DNA from: Ziziphus jujuba
Taxonomy: Eukaryota > Streptophyta > Magnoliopsida > Rosales > Rhamnaceae
Length of the DNA stretch: 64,000 nt
Direction of reading: 5' to 3'
Assembly: GCF_031755915.1 (NCBI RefSeq)
Contig: NC_083384.1
Coordinates: forward strand, 5,603,501 to 5,667,500
The position numbers were made by a program, and so were the translations under genes. The notes below the pieces were generated by a model that did no database searches, was not told the origin of the DNA, and saw only the letters and a program-made list of their open reading frames with translations. The stretch's first letter is position 1. Every line of letters begins with the position of its first letter. Of the stretch, positions 33,749-45,619 are shown piece after piece.

Positions 33749-36730
33749 TGTAACACCCTATCACAAAGTACACCGGAAATTTTGTTCATATTGACCGAGG
33801 TTGACTAGGTTTGACTGCTGTTAACTAAGAAGGGTAAAACATTTGACTTTTTGATCCAGATGGAATTTCTCTTTGACCAAGATACTGTTGCAAAGTATGC
33901 ATCGATCCGAGTCCATAGACTAGCAGCACTTCGAAATCGAAGCTACGGTTTGGAAGTTATGAGCAAAACAAGTTGAGGTCCAAACTGTCCAAGGGGTGCC
34001 AAAGTTGACTTTTTGTTCGTGCAAAGTTGAGCTTTGACTCATGCATAGTTGTGAAGTACTCGTCAATACGAGTTCATAGACTAGCAGCATGTCCGATTTG
34101 GACACGTGCTTTGAAAGTTACGAACATATGAAGTTTTTTCGAGATATCATTTACTATTCATGTATCTGTATATGTGTGAACGTTGTATGCCACATGTCAT
34201 GTTTTACCAATCCCGTGAGTGAACAGTGTCATCCATGGGTGGCTTCTTATTTTGCCAAAACACTTGTGAGTGGGAGGGGAGAGAGAAAGGTGAGAGAAAC
34301 CACCACCTGATCTCCCTCCGGTCACCAGAACAGTATACATGCTTGACCATCGTGACCCACCCATCAAAATCGGCCGGCCAGCCAAAAATCAAGCCCAGAT
34401 GGCCCGTTTTGCTTCCACCACCGTTTCACCCCTTTTCGGCCCTCCTCCACCTACACGCGCTGTCCCACCCTAAAGCCGACACGCCGACAGATATCCGACA
34501 CGCCGGGATCGAGGCGATTTCCGATGGTGGCGATACTACTTTCCACTACTGATTCCTCCCAAACCAGCCACCCGTTTTTGACACCGCCGGTCTCATTGAC
34601 TTACCCATCACCAGATCTACCTCTCCACAAAATTTCACAATCAATGGCTATAGAATGAGCCGCCGGTGGTGGTAGTTGCCAATGGGCACGGCGGCTCGCC
34701 GAAAAATATGATTTTGATGAGTTCTAGGTCACACCACCCACCCTTTTTTACTAATTCCGATCCCCTGAACTCAAATTTAGTGTCTACTTTCCCTAATTCT
34801 CAACAAATTATGAGAATCGAGGTGAGATTCCGACCACCACGGGTCCGATCTTCAGGAGGAGCACGTGTGAGTCGTGAAATTGATCCTATAGAGGATCTTG
34901 GTTGGATTGCATGCTCGAGGTGAGTGATCCACCTTCAAAATTAATTTCAGGTATCAAATTAATTATATTTGTGATATTTTAATATTTGAATGTTTTTATC
35001 TTGTATCAATTATTAGATAACTTGTGAATTAAATTGTGATGCTAATATTTGGATAATTTGAAATGTATATATGTGTGCACCGAAGCATATTTTGATTTTG
35101 ATAAATTATGGAAATCTTGATTTTATGAAAAATTGATATTTAAAGAAATTGTGAAATTAACATTATTGTTTTATTGTTGAATTTATTGTGAGTTTATTTC
35201 AAACAATAAAAATGCATTTATATGGATTTACGAATTTTGGAATTTTTATGTGATTTTAATGAAATTATGCTTATCTTGAATTTTAAGGATTTAAGGATAT
35301 TATTTTAAAAATTATGCTTACGCATTTGAATATTGTGAATTGGAAAATTGAAGCATTTGAAAGTTGATCGATTTGAACTTGATGGATTTATGAGGATGAT
35401 TTAAAAGAAACGTGAAAATATTTTGGGTTTAAAGGTGATGCGAACCAATGGATTTGAAAGTAGAATTTACGAGATTTCGATATTTAAAAATATATTGATT
35501 TTATGATTTTTAAACACAATCATACAATACTGGTGTTCTATATTGCACTTACATGGATATGATTAGTGCGCATGATTAGGCCATTGGACTTGACGGCTGG
35601 TAGGGTATACCCCCTCCATGGCCAGGTGACTATTGATAGCATCGGTCCGGTGGGATGCCACAGTGACCGAATGCAGGTTTTCTTTTAATCTCCCCGTCAG
35701 ACGGTACTTTGGGATGCTGGGCACCATCAAACATCACTGGTATATAGTATATTGCGTCAGGATATTTTGACATGATTTCTTAAACGAAAATATGTTTTAA
35801 AATCATATTTTAAAATTAATGGATTTAATTGTGGTCTTATTATTTAATTAATTGGTGTCTCTTATTTTATTTATTGCATGTTAATTACATTTTATTTATT
35901 AATTAGTATTTCTTGATTATTTTATTGATTTAATTCTTGATTGATTAATTTGATTTGTGCTAGATGCTTCTAATATGAATTTTAGCATTTATTTATTTAT
36001 TTATTGTGACCTTGTGTATCTCATGGTATTCTATTATAAATTCTATTATTTGTTATTCAATTATTCTGAAGGTAAAATTTAATTTCTCAATATTTCATTT
36101 ATTTTAATTATAGACTTCTCTTATTTGGGATATACGAATTATGGGGTTTTGTGAAAGTGTTTTAAAAGGGAAGCTTTTCCAATGGAGTGAATTGTGAGAA
36201 TTTTGATTGCAAATGTTACTTTCTAATATTATTTATTATTATCATTATTATTTAGTATACCGGATCGCTCACTGAGATAATTAGCATCTCATGTATTTTT
36301 AAATCCGTTCCCCTAGGTCCAGGTTAGTAGACGTTGATCGTCCGGAGGCGAGCTCGGTGTCTTTGTTCGTTGCTGAAAGTCCAAGAAGTTTTCCCTTCTT
36401 TCCCTCTCTATCTTATATTATTCCTTTTATTTTCTTATTGTATTTATTCTTATACTTAAAATTTTGTAAAGCTTTGTATATTTCATTGGATATTTATAAT
36501 TATGCACTGATTCCCTGTTGTTTATTGAAGTGGTGGAAACTTATGGTATTAAATTGTAGTAAGATGGAAGGTGATGTATTTAGAAGTGTATTTTCTGTGC
36601 AGGGAATTTTGTGGTAAGTCTAACCCTTAGGGGAGATGCTGTTTGATTTTCTTTGAAAGATCCAGTAGGGTTTCCCTAGGATCAGAGTTTATCTAGGGTT
36701 TCGATGAGAAATTTTGGATAGGTCCTGACA
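33749..36730 (+). mobile_element. Solo LTR D2, nested in D1, 2982 bp
   Basis: It starts TGTAACACCCTATCACAAAG and ends AGGTCCTGACA. A perfect duplication CCACT flanks it (33744-33748 and 36731-36735). It has the same order of blocks as LTR A but is more diverged, with a different leader segment at about 34190-34870. Sequence on both sides is LTR D1. Confidence 0.92.
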
Positions 36731-38396
36731 CCACTGACATGGTCTTGACACCACTAACATGTGCCACATGTCATGCACCCAGCCAATCCCATAAGTGCAT
36801 AGTGGCACCATGGGTGGCATTTTATTGTGCAACCTGGAGGGAGAAAGGAGAGAGATAGCTTACTGGCCACCCCCCATTTTCACCCATCTTTGGTCATCGT
36901 TGAGCTATACATGCCAACCCACCTCGAAGACTACCTTGAGACCAATTGACCATCCAAAAATCATGAGGAGATTGCCAGTGATGAATCGGGAATGGGTCGT
37001 TTTCATCGTGGTGGTGGTTAGATTAGCCGACCAATTTCTCTCTCTTCGGCCACCACCTTGCCTCACTAGCACCACCATTATGTTACACACCCAAAGAGTG
37101 ACCTCCCCTTAAATTTTCACAGTCGGTGGCTATTCGATACTTTAGCATGGGAGAATTTTTTTGATGACGGCAGGGGCTCACCGGTTTTTCCAATTATGAC
37201 GAGTTCTCGGCTGATCCACCACCTCTTTCCACTAAATTTGAGCTTCCTGATTCTGAATGTGATGTTCGATTATCTCATTTCAAGCTAGATCACAAGATTT
37301 GAGAGCATTAAGTTGCCCAGATCTTCCCAACAAGATTCTAACCATCGCCAGCCAGATCTCTAACAGGTAAAATCCGATTTACGATCTCTAAACTCTAAGC
37401 TTCATTTTGGTATGTAGATTGTTAATTTTAATCAAAGTTTGTGCTAACTCCTCCAGGTAAATTGTGTGTAAAATACCTGATTAAAATATTATTTTAATAG
37501 GTATTATATTTTTGTTGATATTTTAGGCACCTATGTTAACCAAGGAATCGATTTTATGGAGGATTTAGAGTGACCTATGTTTTCGGGTGTGGTTCATTTT
37601 CCAAATTGTGTAGTAAGGTGGGAGAAATAAAGCGGGTGTATTGTGGAAGTGTGTTTTCTGTACAGGAATTTTTGGGTTAAGTCTAATTTTTAGAGGAGAT
37701 ACTACCGGATTTCTAGTAAGATGTTCTGGTGGGGTTTCCCCTAGTTAGGGCTAGCTTAGGTGTAACACCCCATCCCGAAGTACAACGGAAATTTTCCAAC
37801 TTTGACTGAGGTTGACCGTTGATCGTTGACTGTTGACTGTTGACCGTTGACCGAAAGGGGTCAAAAGTTGACTTTTTAACTCGGATGGAATTCTAGGTTG
37901 ACTGAGGTACCGTTATGAAGTACACGTTGGCACGAGTTCGTAGACTAGTAACACGTTGAAAACGGAGCTACGGTTCGAAAGTTACGAGCAAAACAAGTTG
38001 GAGTCCAAACTGTCCAAGGGTGCCAGAGTTGACTTTTTATTTGTGGGGAAATGAGCTTTGACTCATACATGGTTGTAAAGTGCTTGTCGATACGAGTCCG
38101 TAGACTAGCGGCACGTCCGATTTGGACATGTGGTTTGAAAGTTATGGACCTGTAGAGTTTTTCAAATATTGTATTATTTTAATATTATTTTTAAACGTGT
38201 AACAATGTGTCACGTGTGACTTAATAAATGTGACCATGTGTCACCATGTTGAGATGCCACATGTCAACCATGCTTAATACCATATTATTTTATTATTGTT
38301 ATTTTATATAATAATATTATTTTTAATATTATTTAATTATTTAATTTTATTTTCTTTTTATTTTCTTTTTCTTTCTTTTTTTCTTTTTTTCTTTTC

Positions 38397-38406
38397 CCCA
38401 CGTGGG
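38397..38406. promoter_or_regulatory. G-box palindrome CCCACGTGGG in LTR E
   Basis: Same position relative to the pyrimidine tract as in LTR A (16217-16226). Confidence 0.5.
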
Positions 38407-38483
38407 AAAAAACCTTTCTCCTCTTTTCTTTTCTTTTCCTTTCCTTCCCTTCTCCTTCCCCGAGCCCGTCAAGCACCAGCAAG

Positions 38484-38488
<5 letters not shown>

Positions 38489-38520
<32 letters not shown>
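38489..38520 (+). repeat. (CT)n microsatellite in LTR E
   Basis: Sixteen uninterrupted CT units in the leader-like part of LTR E; absent at this place in LTRs A and C. Confidence 0.9.
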
Positions 38521-38521
<1 letters not shown>

Positions 38522-40758
38522 TTGACTCTCTCCCCCTCTCTCTTTGACCGACCTTTCTGGCCAGACGCCACCGGACGCGCCCAGATCGGGCCGGTGAAGT
38601 CAGCGGCGGCGGGTTAAGTTTTTCCGGCGATTCTCGCCATTTCCGACCAACGCAGATCGACCCATACCTCTATCCCACCATTTTTGACCCCTCTGAGTCC
38701 ATTTTCGGGGTTAGATTGCCCAAAATCCCCACCGTTTGAGAGATCCCTCAAGTTTAAATTTGGCCAAAGCTTTCCGGCCAAATTCCCGCCACCACCGGCG
38801 GAATTGGGATTAATGGAGACCGGTAATGCGATCCTCGTTCCACAAGCTTCGATTCGGTATATTATTCGATAATTTTGGTTAACATTTGTGTTAGGCCCCC
38901 GGGTACCGGATATTATTTAATCAAATAAAATATTAATTTATTTGACTGTGTGTGAATTGTGTTCTAGGAGCATGGGTGAGTTGTGGAATCAATCCTACGG
39001 TGGATCGTGGTTTAATTGCGTGCTTAAGGTGAGTGGCCCACCTTCAAATTAATTTCGGGAATTAAATTTGTGAATATTTTGTGTGAATTGAATATTTGAA
39101 ATTCATATTCTATGTGTCAAATATTTAATTGATTTATTGTGGAAATTATTGGTGGATTTATTTTGATTAAAGAAAATATGCATTATATAAATTTATGCCA
39201 TGTGAAAATTATTTTATGGTATTGAGGATTGTGGAATTCAATTATATATGAAATTCTTGTGGTTTTAACATTAATTTGGGCATGATTTGACTTTCAAATA
39301 TTTCAAGGAAAATATTTGTTTATGTTGGTGACTTCAATTTTTATAAGTATGCCCATGGAATATTATGTGATTTAATTTATTATATTTCAAAAATATTTAT
39401 ACCATTGGAAAAAAATTTGAATATTTAAATTGGTGGATTTGGGAGTTGGTGGATTTGAAAATCATGGAATTTATGACGATGATTATAAAGGAATTGTGGA
39501 AAAATTTCGGGTTTAATTGGATGGGATAAACCCGGTATATTTATGGGAAATTTGAAATTTTGAGATGTATTGATTTATGATTTTTAGATGCACCATACAC
39601 GTATTGGTGTTCTGTTTATATGTGATATGGTTAGTGTGCACATGGATGTGATTAGCGCGCAGGTGATTTTATGGGGTTGTCCTGTGTTTGCCATCGGATG
39701 AGGGTAGGCCGCCCCTCCATGGCCGGGGCACCTGTTTGCAGCGGCGCGGTGGGACGCCACACGACCGTATGCCGGTTTTTCTCTATAACCTCCTGTCTGG
39801 CGGTACCTTTGGACACTGGATACTGTTGGCGCCACTGGTATATAGTGGGTGCATCAAGTGATTTGTAGAACTGGGATTTTAAAATAAATATTTTGAAATT
39901 GCATTGGAATTAAGAATATGATTAATGCTGTTTTTATTATTTAATTGAATGGGGATTTTAAATTGATATAATTTTCCCTTTACTTAATTATTCAATAAAT
40001 TAATTTCTTTTTAATTATAAATTTGGAATGCTTGATTTGTTATATTTTATTTGATATTTAGTTGAATAAATTGATTCCTTGGTTTTCGGGGATTATGAAT
40101 AAAGGGTTTTGTGAAAATGTTTTAAAAGAGGAACTTTTCCAACCGAGAGAATCGTAAGAGTTTTGAGAGAAATTATTATTTCCAATTAATTATTAATTAT
40201 CTACTTAATTATCGTGGTATTATAATTGTACAGTAGATAGGGTCACTCACTGAGATGATTAGCATCTCATATTTTTAAATTCTGTTCCCCTAGGTTGAGG
40301 TTGGGTGATGTCGATCATCTGGGGCAAGCCCGACGTCTCAGTTCATTGCCGAAAGTCTAAGGAGCATCTCCTTTCCTTTTTCCTCTCCATCCTGTATTAC
40401 TTCTTTGTCGATCATTGTATTAATTTCATATTTATTTGTATAATGCTCTGTATACTGTATTGGATATTTATGTATTATTTATGCACTAAGTTGCTGTTAT
40501 TCATTTGAAGTGCTGTAAATTTGTGGAATCAATTTGTAGAATTGTAGGAGGAATAAGGGGACGAATATAGAAGTGTGTTTTCAGTGCAGGAAATTTTTGG
40601 TTAGTCCTACCTTTAGGGGAGGTGTTGCCGGATTTTCCGTTGGAAGGTTCGGTGGTATTTCCCTGGGATCAGGGCTTGTCTAGGGTTCCAGGGAGGAACT
40701 TTGGACGGGTCCTGACATTAGGATCCCGATAGGGGGTCCTGGGAGATCTTGATAACTT

Positions 40759-40770
40759 TGGTATTAAAGC
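40759..40770 (+). other. Primer-binding-site-like sequence (initiator tRNA-Met type)
   Basis: TGGTATTAAAGC matches the plant retrotransposon PBS TGGTATCAGAGC at 10 of 12 positions. It lies about 15-20 bp after the presumed end of LTR D1. Both substitutions are C-to-T or G-to-A, as in methylated decayed DNA. Confidence 0.6.
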
Positions 40771-41380
40771 TCTAAGTTCTTATATTCCTAAGAGACTTTG
40801 TATTATTGTACGTCCCATATGCTTGTTATTCCTCTATTTTGACACTCTTAAAGTATCCTCTTTTTGAATCTCTGTTTGTTTTGTTAGAACCTACTACAAT
40901 GCCCAGGCAGGGTAGATGTGATTCCTGAGAGGACTCAACTGAGAGTTCTAGCTATAGGTCAATCTTTAGAAATCTTATCTCAGAATTGACCCTGAGCTTC
41001 GGGAAATAGAAGTACTACTGGATATACTGTGGATCAGGCATGACGCTTGGGAACTGTGAATTTTGGTGGAGTTGAAGCTCTTGTACCAGCCATAGCTTGG
41101 TTGATTGATATGGAAAAAAATCTTAGATGAAGAAATGCAGTACACTGACAAAGACTGAGTAAGAATTGCAGGTTTCATGTTATAAATGTGCCAGTGAGGG
41201 AGTTGTGGACCTAAGGGGATGGATTGTGATGACCAATATGGATGGGTGCGAAGCATTGGTTGGTTATCTGGTGTCCAGTCCTATATCACTTAGGTATATA
41301 CTAGGGAATGGTTCAAATATAATGATAGTCACTCCCATAATATTGAGGTCTTTTCAGAGTGGTTGGCTTCAAGGTACAAA
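40771..41380 (+). pseudogene. Decayed internal retrotransposon sequence (possible gag start)
   Basis: An ATG at 40899 opens a short frame beginning MPRQGRCDS then stop, followed in frame by EDSTESSSYRSIFRNLISELT. A basic start followed by a Ser/Glu stretch would fit a Gypsy gag, and the position (about 130 bp after the PBS) is right. The sequence is too short and broken for firm assignment. No protease, reverse transcriptase or integrase is seen downstream. Confidence 0.3.
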
Positions 41381-41460
41381 AGAACTCCGAAGTTAAGCGT
41401 ACTTAGATGAGAGTAATCCAAAGATAGATGACCTCCTGGAAAGCTCTTAACTCTATATCG
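41381..41460 (+). repeat. 5S rRNA-derived relic, possibly from a Cassandra-type TRIM
   Basis: AGAACTCCGAAGTTAAGCGT (41381-41400) followed by a weaker match including GAGAGTA and GATGACCTCCTGGAAAG corresponds to the 3' two-thirds of plant 5S rRNA, including the internal promoter region (AGTTAAGCGT and the GATGACCTCC block). The 5' part is not recognisable, so it is not a working 5S gene. Just downstream, TGGCTAAATTG...GTCAATATC and TGGCTAAATTGGGGACAATATCG follow, words found in Cassandra-like LTRs, which carry 5S-like promoters. Confidence 0.65.
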
Positions 41461-41900
41461 AGTGCTGTGGCTAAATTGTGGTCAATATCAGCAAAGAGTG
41501 ATAGGTCCATCTCCTATGGCTAAATTGGGGACAATATCGCCTTAACAGGGTTCACTTTTCCTAAATACACTTCGATAGATTCATTTAAATTGCAAAAAAT
41601 TGTTAAGAATGTGAAGAATTTTGTAGCATTGGTGAAGTGCTAACCAGAGACACTTCGATACTCAAGTCAATAGTGTGTTTAAAAATAGTCTAAGGCTTTG
41701 TGTAAGCTATTAGTTTAAAAATCGAGTTTATATAGAATTTTTTAACCTTTTAGAGTCTTGGTAGTACTTAGACTCCTAATCTAAAAAGGGATTAGATCAT
41801 AGAAATGTTTGAGAGATGGTGATTGGCTTGCAAAAGAATGCTTATATTTGTAATCTTTGTCTCTTTCTTATCCATCCAAATATGATGTGTGTCTTATCTT

Positions 41901-42055
41901 TGTAACAGCCCAGTCCATCTGTATAAGAGATTGTCCGCTTTGGGTCCAGTCCGTACGGTTTTAAAAGACCTCTTAAGGGAAAGGTATCAACACCCTCTTA
42001 TAAGGCATGCTTCATTTTCCTTTCCAGCTGACGTAGGATCTCACATATTTGATTC
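41901..42055 (-). mobile_element. Fragment of a small TRIM-like LTR (TGTAACAGCCC family)
   Basis: The segment starts TGTAACAGCCCAGTCC and continues with GATTGTCCGCTTTGG, GGTTTTAAAAGACCTC, ACACCCTCTTATAAGGCATG and GTAGGATCTCACA. I recognise this order from a widespread plant small-LTR repeat; the family assignment is from memory. Orientation is set because TGTAACAGCC is normally the reverse complement of the LTR 3' end. No duplication was found. Confidence 0.45.
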
Positions 42056-42535
42056 AGCATGGAACCTATTTGGACCAAGCTTTGCAACATATTTATCTTT
42101 TGTTCAATTAGTCATTATTAACTCAACCGTTTTGATTCAAACATGATGTTTCACCTTGAAGCTGATTGCTTTCTGAGTTAATCTCAAGTAATAGGTTATG
42201 GTTGATTTAGTTTTGGGGTGGACAAACTTGATCCAAAACAATCAAACTAACCAAGCCGAATTAGTTCGGTTTGGTTTTTGACCTATTGATTGATTCGGTT
42301 CGGTTTGGACAATTTTTAAACCAAACAAAATCAAATCGAACTGAACCAATTATATATCTTATATATAATTTACTAATATTTTATATTAATTAATTATATT
42401 TTTAATGTATTTTAATGTTTTTAAATTATTTAGTTAAATATATTTAATAATATTAAATTTAAATCATTAAAATATTTTATTAAAAAAATCAAAAATATTT
42501 AAAAAAAATAAATCCTACCGATTCGAACTGAAGAT
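42056..42535. other. Non-coding spacer with GGTTCGGTTTGG-type simple repeat
   Basis: A loose (C/T)GGTT(C/T)GGTTTGG pattern lies at about 42260-42320 and returns near 42545, followed by an AT-rich stretch. No gene is seen. Confidence 0.5.
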
Positions 42536-43535
42536 AGTGAATACGGTTCGGTTTGGTTTCTCCCATAGGTTGATTCAATTCAGTTAGGAAAAAAAAAAAA
42601 AGAAAAGGGAAAAAATCAACGCCCCCATTCGTCTCGAAAGTACTTGTTATTAGAATAGTTTGAACGACAGATCAATAAAGTTGATCTATTTGTTTTAAAG
42701 ATGGGTGTTTCGGCTTACTTTTACTGAGGAAGTTACTTGGACTATATTTTATCCTACACAAGAGACTCCTATTATTAGTAATATGATGTTAGATGCTTAC
42801 AATAAGACAAAGATTTTTGCTCTTACATATATTGAATTTTTTCATTTGGTTTGGCCAGAGACCATGTGCTTCTTAATTGGATGCTCACTCCGTAATTTTA
42901 TTTTAGACTAATGCTTGGGTTATTCAAAATTATACCAAGATATTTACTAAATAATGATACATCATCGTTTAGTAAATATCTTGGTAGAATTTTGAATAAC
43001 CCAAGCATTAGTCTAAAATAAAATTACGGAGTGAGCATCCAATTAAGAAGCACATGGTCTCTGGCCAAACCAAATGAAAAAATTTAATATATGTAAGAGC
43101 AAAAATCTTAGTGAATACGGTTCGGTTTGGTTTCTCCCATAGGTTGATTCAATTCAGTTAGGAAAAAAAAAAAAAGGGGGAAAAAATCAACGCCCCCATT
43201 CGTCTCGAAAGTACTTGTTATTAGAATAGTTTGAACGACAGATCAATAAAGTTGATCTATTTGTTTTAGAGATGGGTGTTTCGGCTTATTTTTACTGAGG
43301 AAGTTACTTGGACTGTATTTTATCCTGCACAAGAGACTCCTATTATTAGTAATATGATGTTAGATGCTCACAATAAGACAAAGATTTTTGCTCTTACATA
43401 TATTAAACTTTTTTCATTTGGTTTGGCCAGAGACCATGTGCTTCTTAATTGGATGCTCACTCCGTAATTTTATTTTAGACTAATGCTTGGGTTATTCAAA
43501 ATTCTACCAAGATATTTACTAAACGATGATGTATC
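42536..43535. repeat. Direct-inverted-direct triplication with 142-bp hairpin arms
   Basis: A unit of about 415 bp beginning AGTGAATACGGTTCGG lies at 42536-42951 and again at 43110-43525. Between them, 42968-43109 is the reverse complement of the last 142 bp of the unit (42810-42951), with a 16-bp spacer. The inverted arm and the second direct copy share variants (TATTAAA, ATTCTACC) that differ from the first copy (TATTGAA, ATTATACC). Short ORFs inside (42705-42911, 43276-43467) are parallel copies and have no known domain. Confidence 0.9.
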
Positions 43536-43559
43536 ATTATTTAATTGGCATATATTTAG

Positions 43560-45049
43560 CTATACTTATCATTTTTAAGAATTCATTTATCCATAATTAG
43601 GTTATATATATATATACATACATACATATATATATTAATATTTTAATGAATAAATAATAACACTCCATCCATTTGTTAAGCATCTAATTGATAGACTACT
43701 TGATACCCTTAGCATTACTTATTACTTTGTTAGATACAAATTGGTTACATTCGAAAAGGGAAATTACACTTTTGGATCTTTTAATTTGCTCCCAATTTCA
43801 ATTGAGTACCTTAAGTTTTAAATGTTTCAATCAGTGCCTCAATTTTCATTCTGGTTTCTATTTATTTCCTTCATGTTCAGAACTGTACTTTGGCACATGG
43901 TCTCTAAGTTGTATGAAAGTTAATGTATTTCCACATCTCATTGAAGATACTCTAACAAAGGCTATTTCAAACCTTTCTGGTTTTGGTTAAACTTTCTTAA
44001 TCTTTTTATTTACGCATTGTCATTTTCATTCGTTATTTTATGAATTGTTATAATTGATCTTGTTAACTTCAAATATTGATTCTACGTTGTTGTCATCAAG
44101 ATTACTGGAACCACATGGAGCTAGGTTGTTTCTCGGTTATTATTAACGATTTGTTCATGATCATAATATCTGTATAAGTCTTTCAAAATTATATATTAGT
44201 CAATTATATATATAAGTATATTGTTTTCATACAATTTTTTAAACATTTTAATCAAGCATAAAATAATTTAGTATATTAATTGGCAATGTATAATTAATCC
44301 TCTCAATTATTCTTTATTTGCATTGTTTTTTGTTCTAGGAAACCATCGCATTTGGTGTCCATCTTTTGGGCTGATAATATTTAAGCATCATAATGAAATT
44401 ATGATAGTCAAGTATTTCATTATATTTAATGACAAAAAAAAAGTGTTTTTTTTTATAAATATTTTATTTACTTAATCTGAAATATATATTTTTATATAAA
44501 CCTCTAATGTGAAAATGAATATTTATTTATGACATGCTTGAACATGTGTGCTGCAATTTTATTTTATTTTTCCTTTTTTGTGGAGCCATTTTGCAATACT
44601 TATATTTGTTGGTTATGGAGTGAATCCTCCATTGACATTAATGTCATGTAATTCATTTGCAGCCAATCTTCGCAAAGATTTTTTTTTTTTCGTGAGACGT
44701 TTTGTGATAGTCTTTGACAAATGACATATTGTAGCAGTATTAATTTTAATTTTTTTTATTTTTTATTTTTTTATCTTACACTACCACCAATCAACAAGAA
44801 GTTTCCGGGTCTCCATCCAGTTATCTTATATTTTTAATTATGAATAAATATTGTACATTTTCTGAAAATTCTTTTCTTTTAGTTTTATAAAATTATACTT
44901 CTGATCCATTGAGCAGATATATATACGGTGGCAGTGGTTTCAACCCATGAGTTAAATAATTATTTAGGTTTTGAATAGGGGCAATTTTCCAAATCCCTCA
45001 AAGCATAAAAATACAAGCAGAAGAGTTGTGAGGTACTGGTGATAGAGAA
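43560..45049. other. Upstream region of the metacaspase locus, including segmental copy 2
   Basis: It contains (TA)n/(CATA)n tracts near 43602-43634 and the segment 43975-44390 that pairs with 31560-32090. No separate gene is supported; the ORF at 43688-43990 has no recognised domain. The pseudogene's promoter would fall in the last part. Confidence 0.45.
43975..44390 (+). repeat. Segmental duplicate, copy 2 (pair at 31560-32090)
   Basis: Same landmark order as copy 1 with deletions, ending TTTTGGGCTGATA. The two copies are about 12.3 kb apart in direct orientation, with the D1/D2/E LTR block and the triplication between them. Confidence 0.8.
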
Positions 45050-45450
45050 ATGGGAAAGAAGGCGTTACTGATTTGATGCAATTATCCTGGAACCAAGATA
45101 AAGCTTAAAGGATGCATCAACGACGTCCTCCAAATGAAAAAATTGCTTGTTGGTCGCTATGGCTTCTCTGATGATGACATCACTGTTCTCATCGACATCG
45201 ACCATTCCTCCACTCAACCAACCGGAAAAAACATATATAATGCCCTTACTCACCTTGTCCGATAAGCCAAACCCGATGACGTGCTCTTCATCCACTACAG
45301 TGGCCATGGCTCTCGCTTTCCCCTCGCAATTGATGAAGATGACGAAACGGGCTATGACGAGTGCATAGTGCCATGTGACATGAACTTTGTTTTTGGTATG
45401 TCTTTCTTTCTCTCTTTTTGTGTATATATATATATATATGTATATATATA

Positions 45451-45606
45451 TACAGTCCGTCTATGGTGCGGATTGTCCTCATGCGGACCACAGTATTGGT
45501 GACGGTTTTTCATAGTATTTGTAATGGTTTTTTAAGAAACCGTCGTTAATACTATGAAAAACTGTCACTAATACTGCAATTCTCATGCGGACCGTCCTCA
45601 TATTAT
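45451..45606. mobile_element. MITE copy 1 in the metacaspase intron
   Basis: It starts ACAGTCCGTCTATGGTGCGG and folds on itself: TAGTATTTGTAATGGTTTTT pairs with ACTATGAAAAACTGTC, around an AAGAAACCG centre. The right end stops at GCGGACCGTCCTCAT, shorter than the left, so it is truncated or diverged. No ORF. Same family as the copy at 47188. Confidence 0.8.
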
Positions 45607-45619
45607 TGGATGACATCGG

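Larger units (their letters stand above)
37761..40717 (+). mobile_element. Solo LTR E, nested in D1, 2957 bp
   Basis: It starts TGTAACACCCCATCCCGAAG and ends CGGGTCCTGACA. A perfect duplication TTAGG flanks it (37756-37760 and 40718-40722). It is highly similar in order and wording to LTRs A and C. It carries the polypyrimidine tract, the CCCACGTGGG palindrome and an extra (CT)n tract at 38489-38520. No internal genes. Confidence 0.93.
33290..40742 (+). mobile_element. Old LTR D1, split by two younger solo LTRs
   Basis: It starts TGTAACACCCTATACTG at 33290 and runs to 33748. It resumes at 36736 (GGTCTTGACACC, then leader-like GGGTGGCATTTT), runs to 37760, and finishes at about 40723-40742 (ATAGGGGGTCCTGG). 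The outer pieces total roughly 1.5 kb, so much is missing. It is followed by a primer-binding-site-like sequence at 40759, so it was probably the 5' LTR of a retrotransposon. It is much more diverged than the LTRs nested in it. Confidence 0.7.
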
